Below, one piece after another: positions 46,728 through 56,065 of a stretch of DNA of 64,000 nt; positions within the stretch are counted from its first letter, which is position 1, and every line of letters starts with the position of its first letter. The stretch is from Saprospiraceae bacterium (lineage in GTDB: Bacteria > Bacteroidota > Bacteroidia > Chitinophagales > Saprospiraceae): the NCBI GenBank assembly GCA_016713025.1, contig JADJPZ010000004.1, positions 3,038,001 through 3,102,000 on the forward strand, read 5' to 3'. The notes beneath the pieces were generated by a model. The model searched no databases. It was not told the origin of the DNA and worked only from the letters and a program-made list of their open reading frames with translations. The translations under genes were made by a program, and so were the position numbers.

Positions 46728-46855
46728 CTAAAGGGGAATGCAGCGCTTTTATTAGGAGAATTTGGGTGGGACGTCTCAAGCTTAGCTTGACAGGCTCTTT
46801 AGGGATTGAGGGTAGCGGGCAGCTTAGACAATTTTAGTGCAAAAATGGGATACAC
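46728..46855 (+). repeat. Dispersed repeat, right half after the IS110 element
   Basis: Continues the repeat from CTAAAGGGGAATGCAGCGC through AGGAGAATTTGGGTGGGACG, a GTCTCAAGC..GCTTGACAGG hairpin and GATTGAGGGTAGCGGGCAG to AAAAATGGGATACA, matching 15968-16094. It ends 6 bp before the patatin stop codon. Confidence 0.85.
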
Positions 46856-46861
46856 CAATGT

Positions 46862-47662
46862 TTATGATGTATATTCCAAAGCTGATTCCTGGCTTTTCAT
46901 TTTTTCCAGCATTTTCAACCCTTCCTGATATCCTAATTGATATATATGATCGATATTCCTACGGTCAAAAAGATTGAATTTGGATAATTCTCTTGGTTCA
47001 ATAATGAGGTCACAGTGCTGAAATTTTAGATATGGTGTTGATGTAGTGCTTATACTAAAAGCTCGTTGCAATACTTTCAACGAAGTATTAAGATCACCAG
47101 CAGGTATTTCATTCAATGGGTTTACGTATACTCCGATTATTTTTTTACACTTTCCTATCAATGGTTCTACAGGAAAATTATTGATAATACCACCATCGCT
47201 ATAGTAGGTATCATCAAGCCAAACCGGTGAAAAAATAAATGGAAAAGCACAGGATGCTAATACGGCTTTATTGAGTGGGCCACTTGAAAATGTAACTAAT
47301 TTGCCTCTGAGCATATCAGTAGCGGAAATATATAAAGGCATTTCCAGTTCTTCGTAGGTTTGTTGCTTTATATATTCATTGATATAAACTATCATTTTGT
47401 CAGAATCAAGAAGTCCCGGTTTTTTATAGGAATAGTGCGCCAATGAAAAAAGTCTTGGTCTTTTGAACAGGTTTAACATATCTTCACAACTGAGACCGGA
47501 TGCATAACATGCTGCAACCAGTGCTCCGGCACTCACTCCTGAAACAATATCTGGTCTAATACCGCTTTCTTCCATGGCTTTCAGTACACCGATGTGGGCT
47601 ACTCCTCGGAATCCTCCGCCGGAAAGAACCAAACCTATATTATATTCTTCTTTTCTAGTCAT
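46862..47662 (-). CDS. Patatin-like phospholipase
   Basis: A 266-residue cytoplasmic acyl hydrolase of the RssA/patatin type. It has the oxyanion GLVLSGGGFRGVAHIGVLKA, the nucleophile elbow GVSAGALVAACYASG with the catalytic serine, and DGGIINNFPVEPL with the catalytic aspartate. No signal peptide or outer-membrane barrel is visible, so it likely cleaves phospholipid or acyl esters inside the cell or at the membrane face. The gene is divergent from the DUF4349 lipoprotein gene. The dispersed repeat abuts its 3' end. Confidence 0.95.
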   Translation of the reverse strand: MTRKEEYNIGLVLSGGGFRGVAHIGVLKAMEESGIRPDIVSGVSAGALVAACYASGLSCEDMLNLFKRPRLFSLAHYSYKKPGLLDSDKMIVYINEYIKQQTYEELEMPLYISATDMLRGKLVTFSSGPLNKAVLASCAFPFIFSPVWLDDTYYSDGGIINNFPVEPLIGKCKKIIGVYVNPLNEIPAGDLNTSLKVLQRAFSISTTSTPYLKFQHCDLIIEPRELSKFNLFDRRNIDHIYQLGYQEGLKMLEKMKSQESALEYTS

Positions 47663-47895
47663 TTTTTGGATTTTAATAAGTTAGTAATGAACATGTAGCT
47701 TTAGTTATAAAATTGTATAAATCCTCCTTCTAAAATAGTAAACGTTTTTTTGACTTAAAATGTCTGTTGAAGTCTGATCAAAATTGTTAATAGTCCTTCA
47801 ATAATGCTTACAAATTGTTAAGAGTCGATCTTAGTGCACCAAAAGACTCTGCCTTCTCATCTTTCCTTTCATAATTCACTGATAAATAGAACACC

Positions 47896-48705
47896 ATGAA
47901 ACATTTCCTGTTGCTTACTTTTATGACTATGTTGATAGGAGTCACGGCCTGTAAAAATCAAAGTGCTGAGTCACCGAAGGTAGATTTAAATGACCTTGTT
48001 TTAGAAGAAGAAGTGAACGGTACTCGAACTGCAGAACCTGCTAAATCTGAAGAAGTTTTTCAAAATACAAGAAAGCTGATCAAAACAGGTACTCTGACAT
48101 TTGAATCCGATGATCTACCTGCTTCTGCAAAACTCATCAAAAAGCTGGTTGCTGAAGTCAACGGGTATGTCTCCTCCGATCAAACCACTGCATATCACCA
48201 TCGTACAGATCAAACCATGACCCTGAGAATACCTTCTGACAAGTTTGATACACTCATAGATCAAATCACACTACATGCCAAAAAAACTGAATCAAAAAAC
48301 ATGTCTGTTCAGGATGTAAGCGAAGAATTTGTGGATGTAGCAGCCCGACTCACTGCCAAAAAAGAAATCGAAAAAAGATACATTCAAATCCTGTCAAAAG
48401 CAGCAAAAGTGGATGACATCTTAAAAATAGAGTCAGAATTGGGAAGTATTCGTACTGAAATAGAATCCATCGAAGGACGATTAAAATATCTACAGAATCA
48501 AACTTCGATGAGTACTATCCATGTTACATTTTATCAGACCAAACAGTTTGTATCTGAAACGCCATTCTTCAGTAAACTTAAAAATGCAATCTCAGATGGA
48601 TGGAATATGGTTGTATCCTTTACCTTAGGCTTGATTCAATTTTGGCCGTTTATTATTATCCTATCCCTGATCTTATTTTATTTCAGAAGGCGTTACAAGA
48701 GTTGA
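47896..48705 (+). CDS. DUF4349 domain lipoprotein with C-terminal membrane helix
   Basis: A 269-residue lipoprotein. The leader MKHFLLLTFMTMLIGVTAC ends in a lipobox (VTAC), so residue 19 is the lipidated Cys. The DUF4349 domain follows from RKLIKTGTLTFESDDL, with a beta segment (VNGYVSSDQTTAYHHRTD, TLRIPSDKFDTLIDQI) and a coiled coil (ARLTAKKEIEKRYIQILSKA). One membrane helix closes it (FWPFIIILSLILFYF), followed by a basic tail. The function of DUF4349 is not known. The gene is preceded by an unassigned ~230-bp region. Confidence 0.9.
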   Translation: MKHFLLLTFMTMLIGVTACKNQSAESPKVDLNDLVLEEEVNGTRTAEPAKSEEVFQNTRKLIKTGTLTFESDDLPASAKLIKKLVAEVNGYVSSDQTTAYHHRTDQTMTLRIPSDKFDTLIDQITLHAKKTESKNMSVQDVSEEFVDVAARLTAKKEIEKRYIQILSKAAKVDDILKIESELGSIRTEIESIEGRLKYLQNQTSMSTIHVTFYQTKQFVSETPFFSKLKNAISDGWNMVVSFTLGLIQFWPFIIILSLILFYFRRRYKS

Positions 48706-48767
48706 GTCTTCAAAATCCATGACTTTCACCATTTCTTTTGTACGAAAGCAAACTTGCTAAGAATTGC

Positions 48768-49892
48768 CTAATACAGCCTCCCCATTTCGTATATCATATT
48801 GGATCTGCCCACAATCAAAGGGTCGATTTTGCCGATGGTGGCAGTATCTTTATTATCGTAGGGGATCTTGTGAAGAAAAAACCTCATAGCATTGAGCCTG
48901 GCCCTTTTTTTACAATCGGATTTTACCACGGTCCAGGGAGCATCAGAAGTGTCCGTATGATAAAACATTTTTTCTTTGGCTTCAGTATATTCATCCCACT
49001 TGTTGAGTGACGCTTTATCTATAGGTGATAGTTTCCATTGTTTCAAAGGGTGGGTTTCACGGTCTTTAAATCTTCTCTTTTGTTCATCACGACTTACTGA
49101 AAACCAAAATTTAATCAGGGTGATACCACTTCGCACCAGATTTCTTTCAAATTCAGGGGCTTGTCTCATAAATTCAAGATACTCTTCATTGGTACAAAAA
49201 CCCATTACTCTTTCTACTCCTGCTCTGTTGTACCAGGAACGGTCGAAGAGTACAATCTCACCTTTAGTAGGAAGATGTTTGATATATCTTTGGAAATACC
49301 ATTGTCCTCTTTCTTCTTCGGTAGGTTTTTCAAGTGCTACCACCCTTGCGCCCCTTGGATTGAGGTGTTCCATGATTCGTTTGATCGTACCTCCTTTACC
49401 CGCAGCATCACGTCCTTCATAGAGTATAATGACCCTTGCTCCGGTATTTTTCACCCAGGCCTGAAGTTTGAGCAATTCGACCTGAAGCTGGTACTTGTAC
49501 ATTTCATAGTTTTTGCGGGACATGAGATATTTGTAAGGATAGCCTCCATCCTGCCACTTTTCTGTAAGAATCAAATCTTTGTTAAGTATTTTTGAAGTAG
49601 ATTTGTATTCTTCCATTAAAGTCTCGAGAATAAATTTTCGTTCACTTTCTGAATAGTTTTTCAAAAAAATTCTGGCTGTTTCTAATTTTTGATCATCAGG
49701 AACAGTACCCAATTTATCATTAAGTACAACGGCATTCTGAATCAGTTTTTTCCTTATTTTTCTATTGACAGTATCTGCCGTCTGGGCTGTTTGATCGTCA
49801 GAAATCAATGATATATCACCTTGATTGACAAGTCTGACCTTTTTATTGGCGAGTGCCTTGGTTTCGCTGATTTGATTACTTTTTTTTGACAT
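48768..49892 (-). CDS. ppk2: Polyphosphate kinase 2
   Basis: A 374-residue PPK2-family enzyme that moves phosphate between polyphosphate and nucleoside diphosphates. The P-loop is YEGRDAAGKGGTIKRI and Walker B is VLFDRSWYNRAGVERVMGF. RRFKDRETHPLKQWKLSPID and WDEYTEAKEKMFYHTDT complete the lid and substrate site. The N-terminal ~110 residues (QISETKALANKKVRLVNQGD) are poorly conserved and longer than in short PPK2s. The presence of ppk1 (17714-19801) in the same window suggests active polyphosphate use. The substrate class (ADP, GDP or AMP) is not settled here. Confidence 0.93.
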   Translation of the reverse strand: MSKKSNQISETKALANKKVRLVNQGDISLISDDQTAQTADTVNRKIRKKLIQNAVVLNDKLGTVPDDQKLETARIFLKNYSESERKFILETLMEEYKSTSKILNKDLILTEKWQDGGYPYKYLMSRKNYEMYKYQLQVELLKLQAWVKNTGARVIILYEGRDAAGKGGTIKRIMEHLNPRGARVVALEKPTEEERGQWYFQRYIKHLPTKGEIVLFDRSWYNRAGVERVMGFCTNEEYLEFMRQAPEFERNLVRSGITLIKFWFSVSRDEQKRRFKDRETHPLKQWKLSPIDKASLNKWDEYTEAKEKMFYHTDTSDAPWTVVKSDCKKRARLNAMRFFLHKIPYDNKDTATIGKIDPLIVGRSNMIYEMGRLY

Positions 49893-50096
49893 AATGTAGT
49901 ATCGAATATGGTTTGAAGAGTAAAACTAAAAATTAAAATTATTTCTACCTACAATACTAAAATAAATCGGGCAATGATTTTAGTCATACCCATAGCTTAA
50001 AAGTAAGTATGTCTAAAAAATGGTATAGTACCCTACCAAATATACAGACGAGAATTAATTTTTCTAATAATTCTGTCGCCATTATACTCAAAATTA

Positions 50097-50255
50097 GAGT
50101 ATGTTTAAATTTTCATGTTTGAGCGAAAGTGAGCAAATTTAATTTTATGTAAGGCATATTTTGCAGTCGTAGCTGGTTGCTACAACAAAAAATATAACGC
50201 AACAGAAAATAAAATTTGCCGCTTGGAGCCAAATGATGAAACTTTAAACATACTC
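50097..50255. mobile_element. 159-bp MITE-like element with long inverted ends
   Basis: In the 423-bp gap 49893-50315, GAGTATGTTTAAATTTTCAT (50097-50116) pairs with ATGAAACTTTAAACATACTC (50236-50255). The similarity continues inward for about 55 bp on each side, including GCAAATTTAATTTTATG and its counterpart. A hairpin GTAGCTGGTTGCTAC lies in the centre (near 50167-50181). TTA flanks both ends (50094-50096 and 50256-50258), a possible 3-bp target duplication. The rest of the gap holds no gene. Confidence 0.7.
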
Positions 50256-50315
50256 TTAATACAATAGTAGATGAGTTTTTCGCAAACCACTTTATTTTGA
50301 GTATAATTTTGACGT

Positions 50316-52637
50316 TTATTCCAAAATAAAGCTTACTGATTGAACATCGCGCGAATTGGTTCCCACCATAGCTTGAAACTCTCCTTTTTCGGTTTTATAT
50401 TCCAGCAATTCATTATAAAACTTCAATAGATCTTCATCAATAGTAAACATTACCTTCTTGCTTTCGCCAGGCTGTAGAAAGATCTTCTGAAATCCTTTCA
50501 GCTCCTTAACGGGTCTGCTGATACTTCCCACAACATCCCGAATGTACATCTGCACAACTTCATGTCCTGCGACTTTTCCGGTATTTTTTACGGTGACTGT
50601 GACAGTAAGGGTTTTGCCTTTAGTCATTTTTGTTGCGCTGATGTCAGGTTTTCCATATTCAAATGTTGTATACGACAATCCGTAACCGAATGGTATAAGT
50701 GGCTCATTGGGTGCATCCAGATAATTGGTTCTGAATTTGGGTTGATGCGGTAAATTAGGCCTGCCTGTATTGAGCACACTGTGATACACTGGTATTTGGC
50801 CTACATTGACAGGAAAAGATGTGGTCAGTTTTCCACCGGGATTGACATCACCAAAGATAACATCTGCCACTGCATTGCCACCTTCTGTTCCACCACACCA
50901 TACTTCAAGCACTGCATTCATATCTCTCATCTCATCAGCGATCACCATGGGTCGACCGTTGTACAAAACCATGACTACCGGCTTGCCTGTGGCTTTCAAA
51001 GCTGCCAACAATTTTTTTTGTGAAGGTTGTAAACTGATATCTGTCATGCTGGAAGCCTCACCTGACATATCAGCCGCTTCACCCATGACCGCTACGATGA
51101 CATCTGACTTTTGAGCGACTTCGATAGCTTCTCTGATCATTTCGTCAGCGGGTCGGGCATCTATCACTATCTCTTCGCCAAAAGCATTGACGCGTTTTGC
51201 GAAATCTCTATCATCGGAGATGTTGGCACCTTTGGCATACATTATATTTGTTGGATTTGTTGATAGGTTTTTGATGCCTTCTATGACTGTGACTGCCTTT
51301 TCGTGATCGCCTGAGACGCTCCACGTACCCAGCATATTCCTTCGGCTATCTGCCAATGGTCCCACCAATGCAATTTTTACACCTTTTTTTAGTGGAAGTA
51401 TATTGTTTTCATTTTTTAGCAAAACAAAGGATGCGGCAGCTGCTTTTCTTGCAAATGCCCTGTTTTCAGCAGACATGATTTCTGTCGCAGCCCTTTTTTC
51501 ATCAAAATACTTATATGGATCATCCAAAAGTCCCAATCTTTCTTTGGCCATCAAAATACGGATACAAGCCTGATCAATATCCTTGTTTGTTACCTTGCCT
51601 TCATTCAGCGATTTTTTGAGTGTAGTGAGAAATCCCTCGCCTACCATTTCCATATCCACATTGGCCTGTAATGACTGACGGGACACTTCCTGAAAATCAC
51701 CGGTACCGTGTTCTATCATCTCCAGTACAGATGTATAGTCAGTCACCACAAAACCATCAAATTTCCATTTTTTGCGTAAAACATCAGTGAATAAAAATTT
51801 ACTTCCCGATGCAGGTACATAGTCCACAACATTGAATGAAGTCATGACTGAACCGACACCTGCTTTGACCGCTGCATGGTATGGTGGCAAATACTCGTTA
51901 AACATACGCAACTTACTCATATCCACTGTATTGTAATCGCGCCCACCCTCAGCGGCTCCATAAAGGGCAAAGTGCTTCACACAAGCCATCATAGTAGTAG
52001 GATCAGTCAGATCTTTCCCCTGATACCCTCTGACCATAGCCGATGCAATTGTTGAACCCAAGAAAGGATCTTCCCCTGCACTTTCAGCGATCCTACCCCA
52101 TCTGGGATCCCGTGCGATGTCCACCATAGGACTGAATGCCCACATGATCCCATCAGCTGTGGCCTCTCTGGCAGCAATACGAGCTGACTGTTCAATCATT
52201 TCTATATCCCAGGTGCAAGATAATCCCAATGGTATCGGAAATATAGTCTGATGACCATGGATGACATCCATGCCTATCAGAATCGGAATACCCAATCGAC
52301 TGTTTTTTACTGCCATTTCCTGCGCTTCACGGGCTTTTGCGGCACCTCTGATACCAAAGATTCCTCCTATCTGACCATTTTTCATCTTGGATTCTACATC
52401 TTTACTGACTATCTCACCTGTGACAGTACCTCCCGGAGTAATAAGATTGAGCTGACCTATTTTTTCATCTATTGTCATTTTGGTCATCAAATTGGCTACT
52501 TTGGCTGATGCTCCCAGAGACTGATAATATGTAAGACCGGTTCCTTTTTTTGATATATTCTTTTGAGCTGAAGAAGAAATAAACATTATTGGGACCATTA
52601 TTAGGGTCAATAAATATTGAAATGATTTATTTGTCAT
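50316..52637 (-). CDS. GH3 family beta-glucosidase (BglX type)
   Basis: A 773-residue exported glycoside hydrolase. The signal segment is FQYLLTLIMVPIMFISSSAQ. The TIM-barrel domain holds the KHF motif in ACVKHFALYGAAEGGRD and the nucleophile Asp at about residue 300 in GFVVTDYTSVLEMIEHG. An alpha/beta sandwich (VIVAVMGEAADMSGEASS, VMVLYNGRPMV) and a C-terminal fibronectin-III-like domain (YGLSYTTFEYGKPD, VVQMYIRDVVGSISRPVKEL) follow. It releases terminal glucose from beta-glucans in the periplasm. It lies 20 bp after the second GH144-like gene and is the last gene of the PUL, so sophoro-oligosaccharides are the predicted substrate. Confidence 0.95.
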   Translation of the reverse strand: MTNKSFQYLLTLIMVPIMFISSSAQKNISKKGTGLTYYQSLGASAKVANLMTKMTIDEKIGQLNLITPGGTVTGEIVSKDVESKMKNGQIGGIFGIRGAAKAREAQEMAVKNSRLGIPILIGMDVIHGHQTIFPIPLGLSCTWDIEMIEQSARIAAREATADGIMWAFSPMVDIARDPRWGRIAESAGEDPFLGSTIASAMVRGYQGKDLTDPTTMMACVKHFALYGAAEGGRDYNTVDMSKLRMFNEYLPPYHAAVKAGVGSVMTSFNVVDYVPASGSKFLFTDVLRKKWKFDGFVVTDYTSVLEMIEHGTGDFQEVSRQSLQANVDMEMVGEGFLTTLKKSLNEGKVTNKDIDQACIRILMAKERLGLLDDPYKYFDEKRAATEIMSAENRAFARKAAAASFVLLKNENNILPLKKGVKIALVGPLADSRRNMLGTWSVSGDHEKAVTVIEGIKNLSTNPTNIMYAKGANISDDRDFAKRVNAFGEEIVIDARPADEMIREAIEVAQKSDVIVAVMGEAADMSGEASSMTDISLQPSQKKLLAALKATGKPVVMVLYNGRPMVIADEMRDMNAVLEVWCGGTEGGNAVADVIFGDVNPGGKLTTSFPVNVGQIPVYHSVLNTGRPNLPHQPKFRTNYLDAPNEPLIPFGYGLSYTTFEYGKPDISATKMTKGKTLTVTVTVKNTGKVAGHEVVQMYIRDVVGSISRPVKELKGFQKIFLQPGESKKVMFTIDEDLLKFYNELLEYKTEKGEFQAMVGTNSRDVQSVSFILE

Positions 52638-52657
52638 TGTTCTAAAAATTTATTTGA

Positions 52658-54025
52658 TTATTTGTTATACTTAAACCCTAATCGTTTGAGTCCTGTTTTT
52701 ACATCATTATTGCGCATAAATAATTTCCAAAGCAATCCTGATCTATAGTTTTCGATCATGACAGGGATTGGGCCTTGATCTATAGCAAGATATCTAGGCA
52801 AGTACCAGTTATGTTGTTCTGAGAAAGCATCATAAGGTCCATATTCTCCAATGTATTCCTTTTTATCGATATACAAATGCCTAATAAAGGCCATACTTTC
52901 CATGGGTGTATAAGGTATTGATGAAATAGCAGCAGTTGGCGAAATTACACATAAATCCTCATTGGGCTGATGACCCGCGTATCCCTTCATCGAGTAACTA
53001 GATGTAAGACCCCAATTTAATGCGCTGTATCCCTTGCATTTATTAGGGTTTTTGATAGCATGCTGATGATGTATAAGTGCATGATTTCTATTGAGTAATC
53101 CATAATCTGCAAATTGGTCTATCAATCCGTTTGGATCCAAACCTAGATAAGAGTAATGTGCCCAGAAAAGTGGCCCTACCGGATCATTTGAATGTTCGTA
53201 ATGATTTAATACAGTTTTTATTCCATACAAGGTAGTATCCTTTTTAATATTCCCATGTAGTGCCCAGCCTTGCTCATATACTTCTTTGCTGATAGGAAAG
53301 GTAGGTGATGCAGCAGCCAAAATGTACATAATAAGGCATTCATTGTATCCACCAACCGGAAAGTTCATTTCCCAACCGTAGTTTGGTGACCAATGCCAGT
53401 ACAATGTATTTTTACCTTGTGTGTACCAATTCCATTCTATGCCTCTCCACAATGTATCTATCTTAGAAACAAGTAATTTTTCTTTTGGATTAGTGCCATT
53501 GAAGTATTCCGCTACGGCAAGCAAACCTTGAACCATAAAAGCAGTCTCGACAAGATCCCCTCCATCATCTTTTTTGCTGAATGGTTGGACTTTTCCTGTT
53601 CTACCATCCAACCAGTGGGGCCAGGCACCATGAAAACGATCCGCTTTTTCTAAAAAAGCAATATTTTTTAAAAATCTGTCTAATGCCTCTTCTTTTTTGA
53701 TAAAGCCTCTTTCTATACCTGCTAAAATAGCCATAAAACCAAAACCACTACCACCTGTGGTGATGATATGCTGATCATTTTGAGGATAGATACCATCCAA
53801 ATGCACACGCTCACAAGCCATGCCTGAGTTAGGTTCTGCACCTTCCCAAAAATATTTTATAGTCTGTTTTTGTACAAGATCCAACAATTGGTTATCAGAG
53901 AGATTAGAATAGTTACCTTGGTGCTCACCTACATTCTTATGAACGCTATCTGCAGAAGTTTGTACTTTTTTATTGCAAGAAAAGCAACTCAAAACTAAAA
54001 ACAATACTGTACTATAAAACCGCAT
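52658..54025 (-). CDS. GH144-like (glycoamylase-domain) endo-beta-glucanase lipoprotein
   Basis: A 455-residue lipoprotein. The leader MRFYSTVLFLVLSCFSC ends in a Cys after a hydrophobic stretch. The body is an alpha6/alpha6-type glycoamylase domain (PF10091 type) with QTIKYFWEGAEPNSGMACER, TTGGSGFGFMAILAGIERG, WPHWLDGRTGK, GGDLVETAFMVQGLL, HWSPNYGWEMNFPVGGYNE, GPLFWAHYSYLGLDP and YLAIDQGPIPVMIENYRSG. Characterised members (GH144) are endo-beta-1,2-glucanases, and that specificity is assumed here. It is paralogous to the next gene upstream (54045-56030) and sits between it and the GH3 gene at ~20-bp spacings. Confidence 0.88.
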   Translation of the reverse strand: MRFYSTVLFLVLSCFSCNKKVQTSADSVHKNVGEHQGNYSNLSDNQLLDLVQKQTIKYFWEGAEPNSGMACERVHLDGIYPQNDQHIITTGGSGFGFMAILAGIERGFIKKEEALDRFLKNIAFLEKADRFHGAWPHWLDGRTGKVQPFSKKDDGGDLVETAFMVQGLLAVAEYFNGTNPKEKLLVSKIDTLWRGIEWNWYTQGKNTLYWHWSPNYGWEMNFPVGGYNECLIMYILAAASPTFPISKEVYEQGWALHGNIKKDTTLYGIKTVLNHYEHSNDPVGPLFWAHYSYLGLDPNGLIDQFADYGLLNRNHALIHHQHAIKNPNKCKGYSALNWGLTSSYSMKGYAGHQPNEDLCVISPTAAISSIPYTPMESMAFIRHLYIDKKEYIGEYGPYDAFSEQHNWYLPRYLAIDQGPIPVMIENYRSGLLWKLFMRNNDVKTGLKRLGFKYNK

Positions 54026-54044
54026 ATTTATTTACTTTTTCACA

Positions 54045-56030
54045 TTAATTACTAAATTCCAATTTTTTCAAACCTTGCAGTATGTCTTTATCTTTCATAA
54101 AATGGTGCCACAAGAGTCCACTTTTATAATTTTCCATCATGATAATGATTGGTCCCTGATCAATAGCAAGATGCGAAGAAGCAAACCAGGTTTCAGATAG
54201 ATTAAAAGCATCGACAAAACCATATTCCTTCCATATTTTATCACCCAAGGTATAGTAGAAAAACTCCATAGCTTTGATAGATGCATCAGGTGTATATGGC
54301 ATGGAAGAAAGTGCTGCTGTAGGAGAGATTACACCTAAATCATTGCCTGGTGAATGAGCTGAATAACCTTTGTGATTGTCACTGGCAGTGAGCCCCCAAC
54401 AAGATGCCGAATAGCCTGAATATTTTTTGGGGTTGGCTTTGCAATATTCCCAATTTATCAAACTGTGGTTGGTGTTTTGCTCCCAATAATTAGCATATTT
54501 ATCAGAAAGTTTTCTGGGGTCTAAGCCCAAAAAAGAGTAATGAGCGAAAAATAAAGGTCCTCCAAAATCATAGCCCAAAGGTAATTTAATACCAAAGAAT
54601 GATTTGTTATTGATCATTTGACCCTTTCGAGCCCAAGCATTATCATAAAGTGTCTTTGTAATAGGGAAAGTTGGTGAAGAAGCGGCCAATACATATACTA
54701 TCAGACTTTCATTCCATCCGGCTATGGGCAGGTTGATCAAAAAACCCTTATCCGGTGACCAATGCCATAATAACTTTTCATTATTGCCTTGTATAAACCA
54801 GGTCCATTCTACCTCTTCCCAAAGCTTTGTAATTCTGTTTATCAGTATCGTATTCTGAGGTGCTTTGTCTGAAAGATATTGCCTGAAAGTGAGTAAACCC
54901 TGCATCATCAAAGCAGTTTCCACTAAATCCGCTCCATTGTCATTTGTACTAAAAGGAATGGTTTTACCTGTAACTCCATTGATCCAATGCGGCCAAACAC
55001 CATGAAATCGGTCAGCTTTCTCAAGAAAATTTACTATTTTGTCTACTCTTCCTATTCCTTCAGTCCTGGTGATAAAGTTTTTTTCGATACCAACTATAAT
55101 TGCCATAACCCCAAAACCACTTCCACCCGTTGTTACCAGGTTATCAGAATTAATCCGCTCGCGTATCATCCCTGACTGAGGGTGTGCATAATCCCAAAAA
55201 TATTTAAAAGTTTCTTTCTGGACTTTAGTGATTAATTCGTCAGTAGAAATTACAGGAAACTTTCGGGCTGTGTCTATGACAGTAATAAAATCTTGAGATA
55301 CGCCATTAAAATTTTCATTATTTTTACCTTTCAACGATGTATTGATACTTAAGGTATATTTTTTTAAATGATCAAAGTTTTGTTTTGGTTTGATGATTAA
55401 TTTTTGCTCATTGCTACTAAGCGTTAGAATTAAATCCTGAAAGCTCAATGGTGAAAATGTAAGGGCAGCATTAAGCGAAATTCTATTTATTGGCGCTGAA
55501 AACTCTACAAATATACTATCTTGTATATTGAGGTCAAATATCTGTCCAAAACTACCAATTTCTTTATTGCCATAAATAATTCTTTGTACTTTTATCTCTC
55601 CGTTAACCGTAGAAAATGAAAAGCTATATCCTTGAAAAGAATTTTTATTGTTGTCTTTCAATTGATTTTTGATGGTCAAAACGTAGGTAGACCTTGCATC
55701 CCAAAAAGTATTTGGAGCTATGGATATGGTTTGATTTTGATCAGAAAAACTAAGATTCAAAGGTACATTTTGACCGTTTTTTGTAATCACAACATTTCCG
55801 GATACAGTTGTGATGTCCAGCGGTGATGAAAATGTACAAACTATCGATTGATCTAGCTGTACATCTGCTAAAGTATTTAAAGATAAAATGGATTGGACTC
55901 CGATAAAAATGTTTTTTATAGAAAAGGATTCAAAATTTTCTTTTTTTGAACATTTTTGAAAAAAAATGAAGTTAAAAAGTGCAAAAAGCAATAAATATTT
56001 ACCCAAGCTTTTTTGATTTTTGACCTTCAT
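54045..56030 (-). CDS. GH144-like enzyme with N-terminal Ig-like domains
   Basis: A 661-residue exported protein. The leader (LLLFALFNFIFFQKCS) is lipoprotein-like. Residues about 45-250 are two SbsA/BIG_5-type Ig-like modules (DVQLDQSIVCTFSSPLDITT, IQDSIFVEFSAPINRISLNA). The C-terminal ~400 residues are a glycoamylase/GH144-like domain parallel to the neighbouring paralogue (TFKYFWDYAHPQSGMIRER, TTGGSGFGVMAIIVGIEKN, GADLVETALMMQGLL, HWSPDKGFLINLPIAGWNE, GPLFFAHYSFLGLDP, LAIDQGPIIIMMENYKSG). The Ig modules may present the enzyme from the surface. It is probably the outer endo-acting enzyme of the PUL. A MITE lies in the 196-bp gap upstream. Confidence 0.88.
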   Translation of the reverse strand: MKVKNQKSLGKYLLLFALFNFIFFQKCSKKENFESFSIKNIFIGVQSILSLNTLADVQLDQSIVCTFSSPLDITTVSGNVVITKNGQNVPLNLSFSDQNQTISIAPNTFWDARSTYVLTIKNQLKDNNKNSFQGYSFSFSTVNGEIKVQRIIYGNKEIGSFGQIFDLNIQDSIFVEFSAPINRISLNAALTFSPLSFQDLILTLSSNEQKLIIKPKQNFDHLKKYTLSINTSLKGKNNENFNGVSQDFITVIDTARKFPVISTDELITKVQKETFKYFWDYAHPQSGMIRERINSDNLVTTGGSGFGVMAIIVGIEKNFITRTEGIGRVDKIVNFLEKADRFHGVWPHWINGVTGKTIPFSTNDNGADLVETALMMQGLLTFRQYLSDKAPQNTILINRITKLWEEVEWTWFIQGNNEKLLWHWSPDKGFLINLPIAGWNESLIVYVLAASSPTFPITKTLYDNAWARKGQMINNKSFFGIKLPLGYDFGGPLFFAHYSFLGLDPRKLSDKYANYWEQNTNHSLINWEYCKANPKKYSGYSASCWGLTASDNHKGYSAHSPGNDLGVISPTAALSSMPYTPDASIKAMEFFYYTLGDKIWKEYGFVDAFNLSETWFASSHLAIDQGPIIIMMENYKSGLLWHHFMKDKDILQGLKKLEFSN

Positions 56031-56065
56031 TTATATAAAACTTAAATATACTAAATAGGTGAAAA

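Larger units (their letters stand above)
45067..46729 (+). mobile_element. IS110-family element inserted at a CT core
   Basis: About 1,663 bp, bounded by CT on both sides: 45065-45066 from the target and 46728-46729 at the right end. The target sequence resumes as CTAAAGGGGAATGCAGCGC. There are no terminal inverted repeats and no longer target duplication, which is characteristic of IS110 elements recombining at a 2-bp core. Contents in order: a 217-bp noncoding left end with a predicted bridge RNA, a DEDD transposase gene with two frame breaks, and a short right end. Confidence 0.88.
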
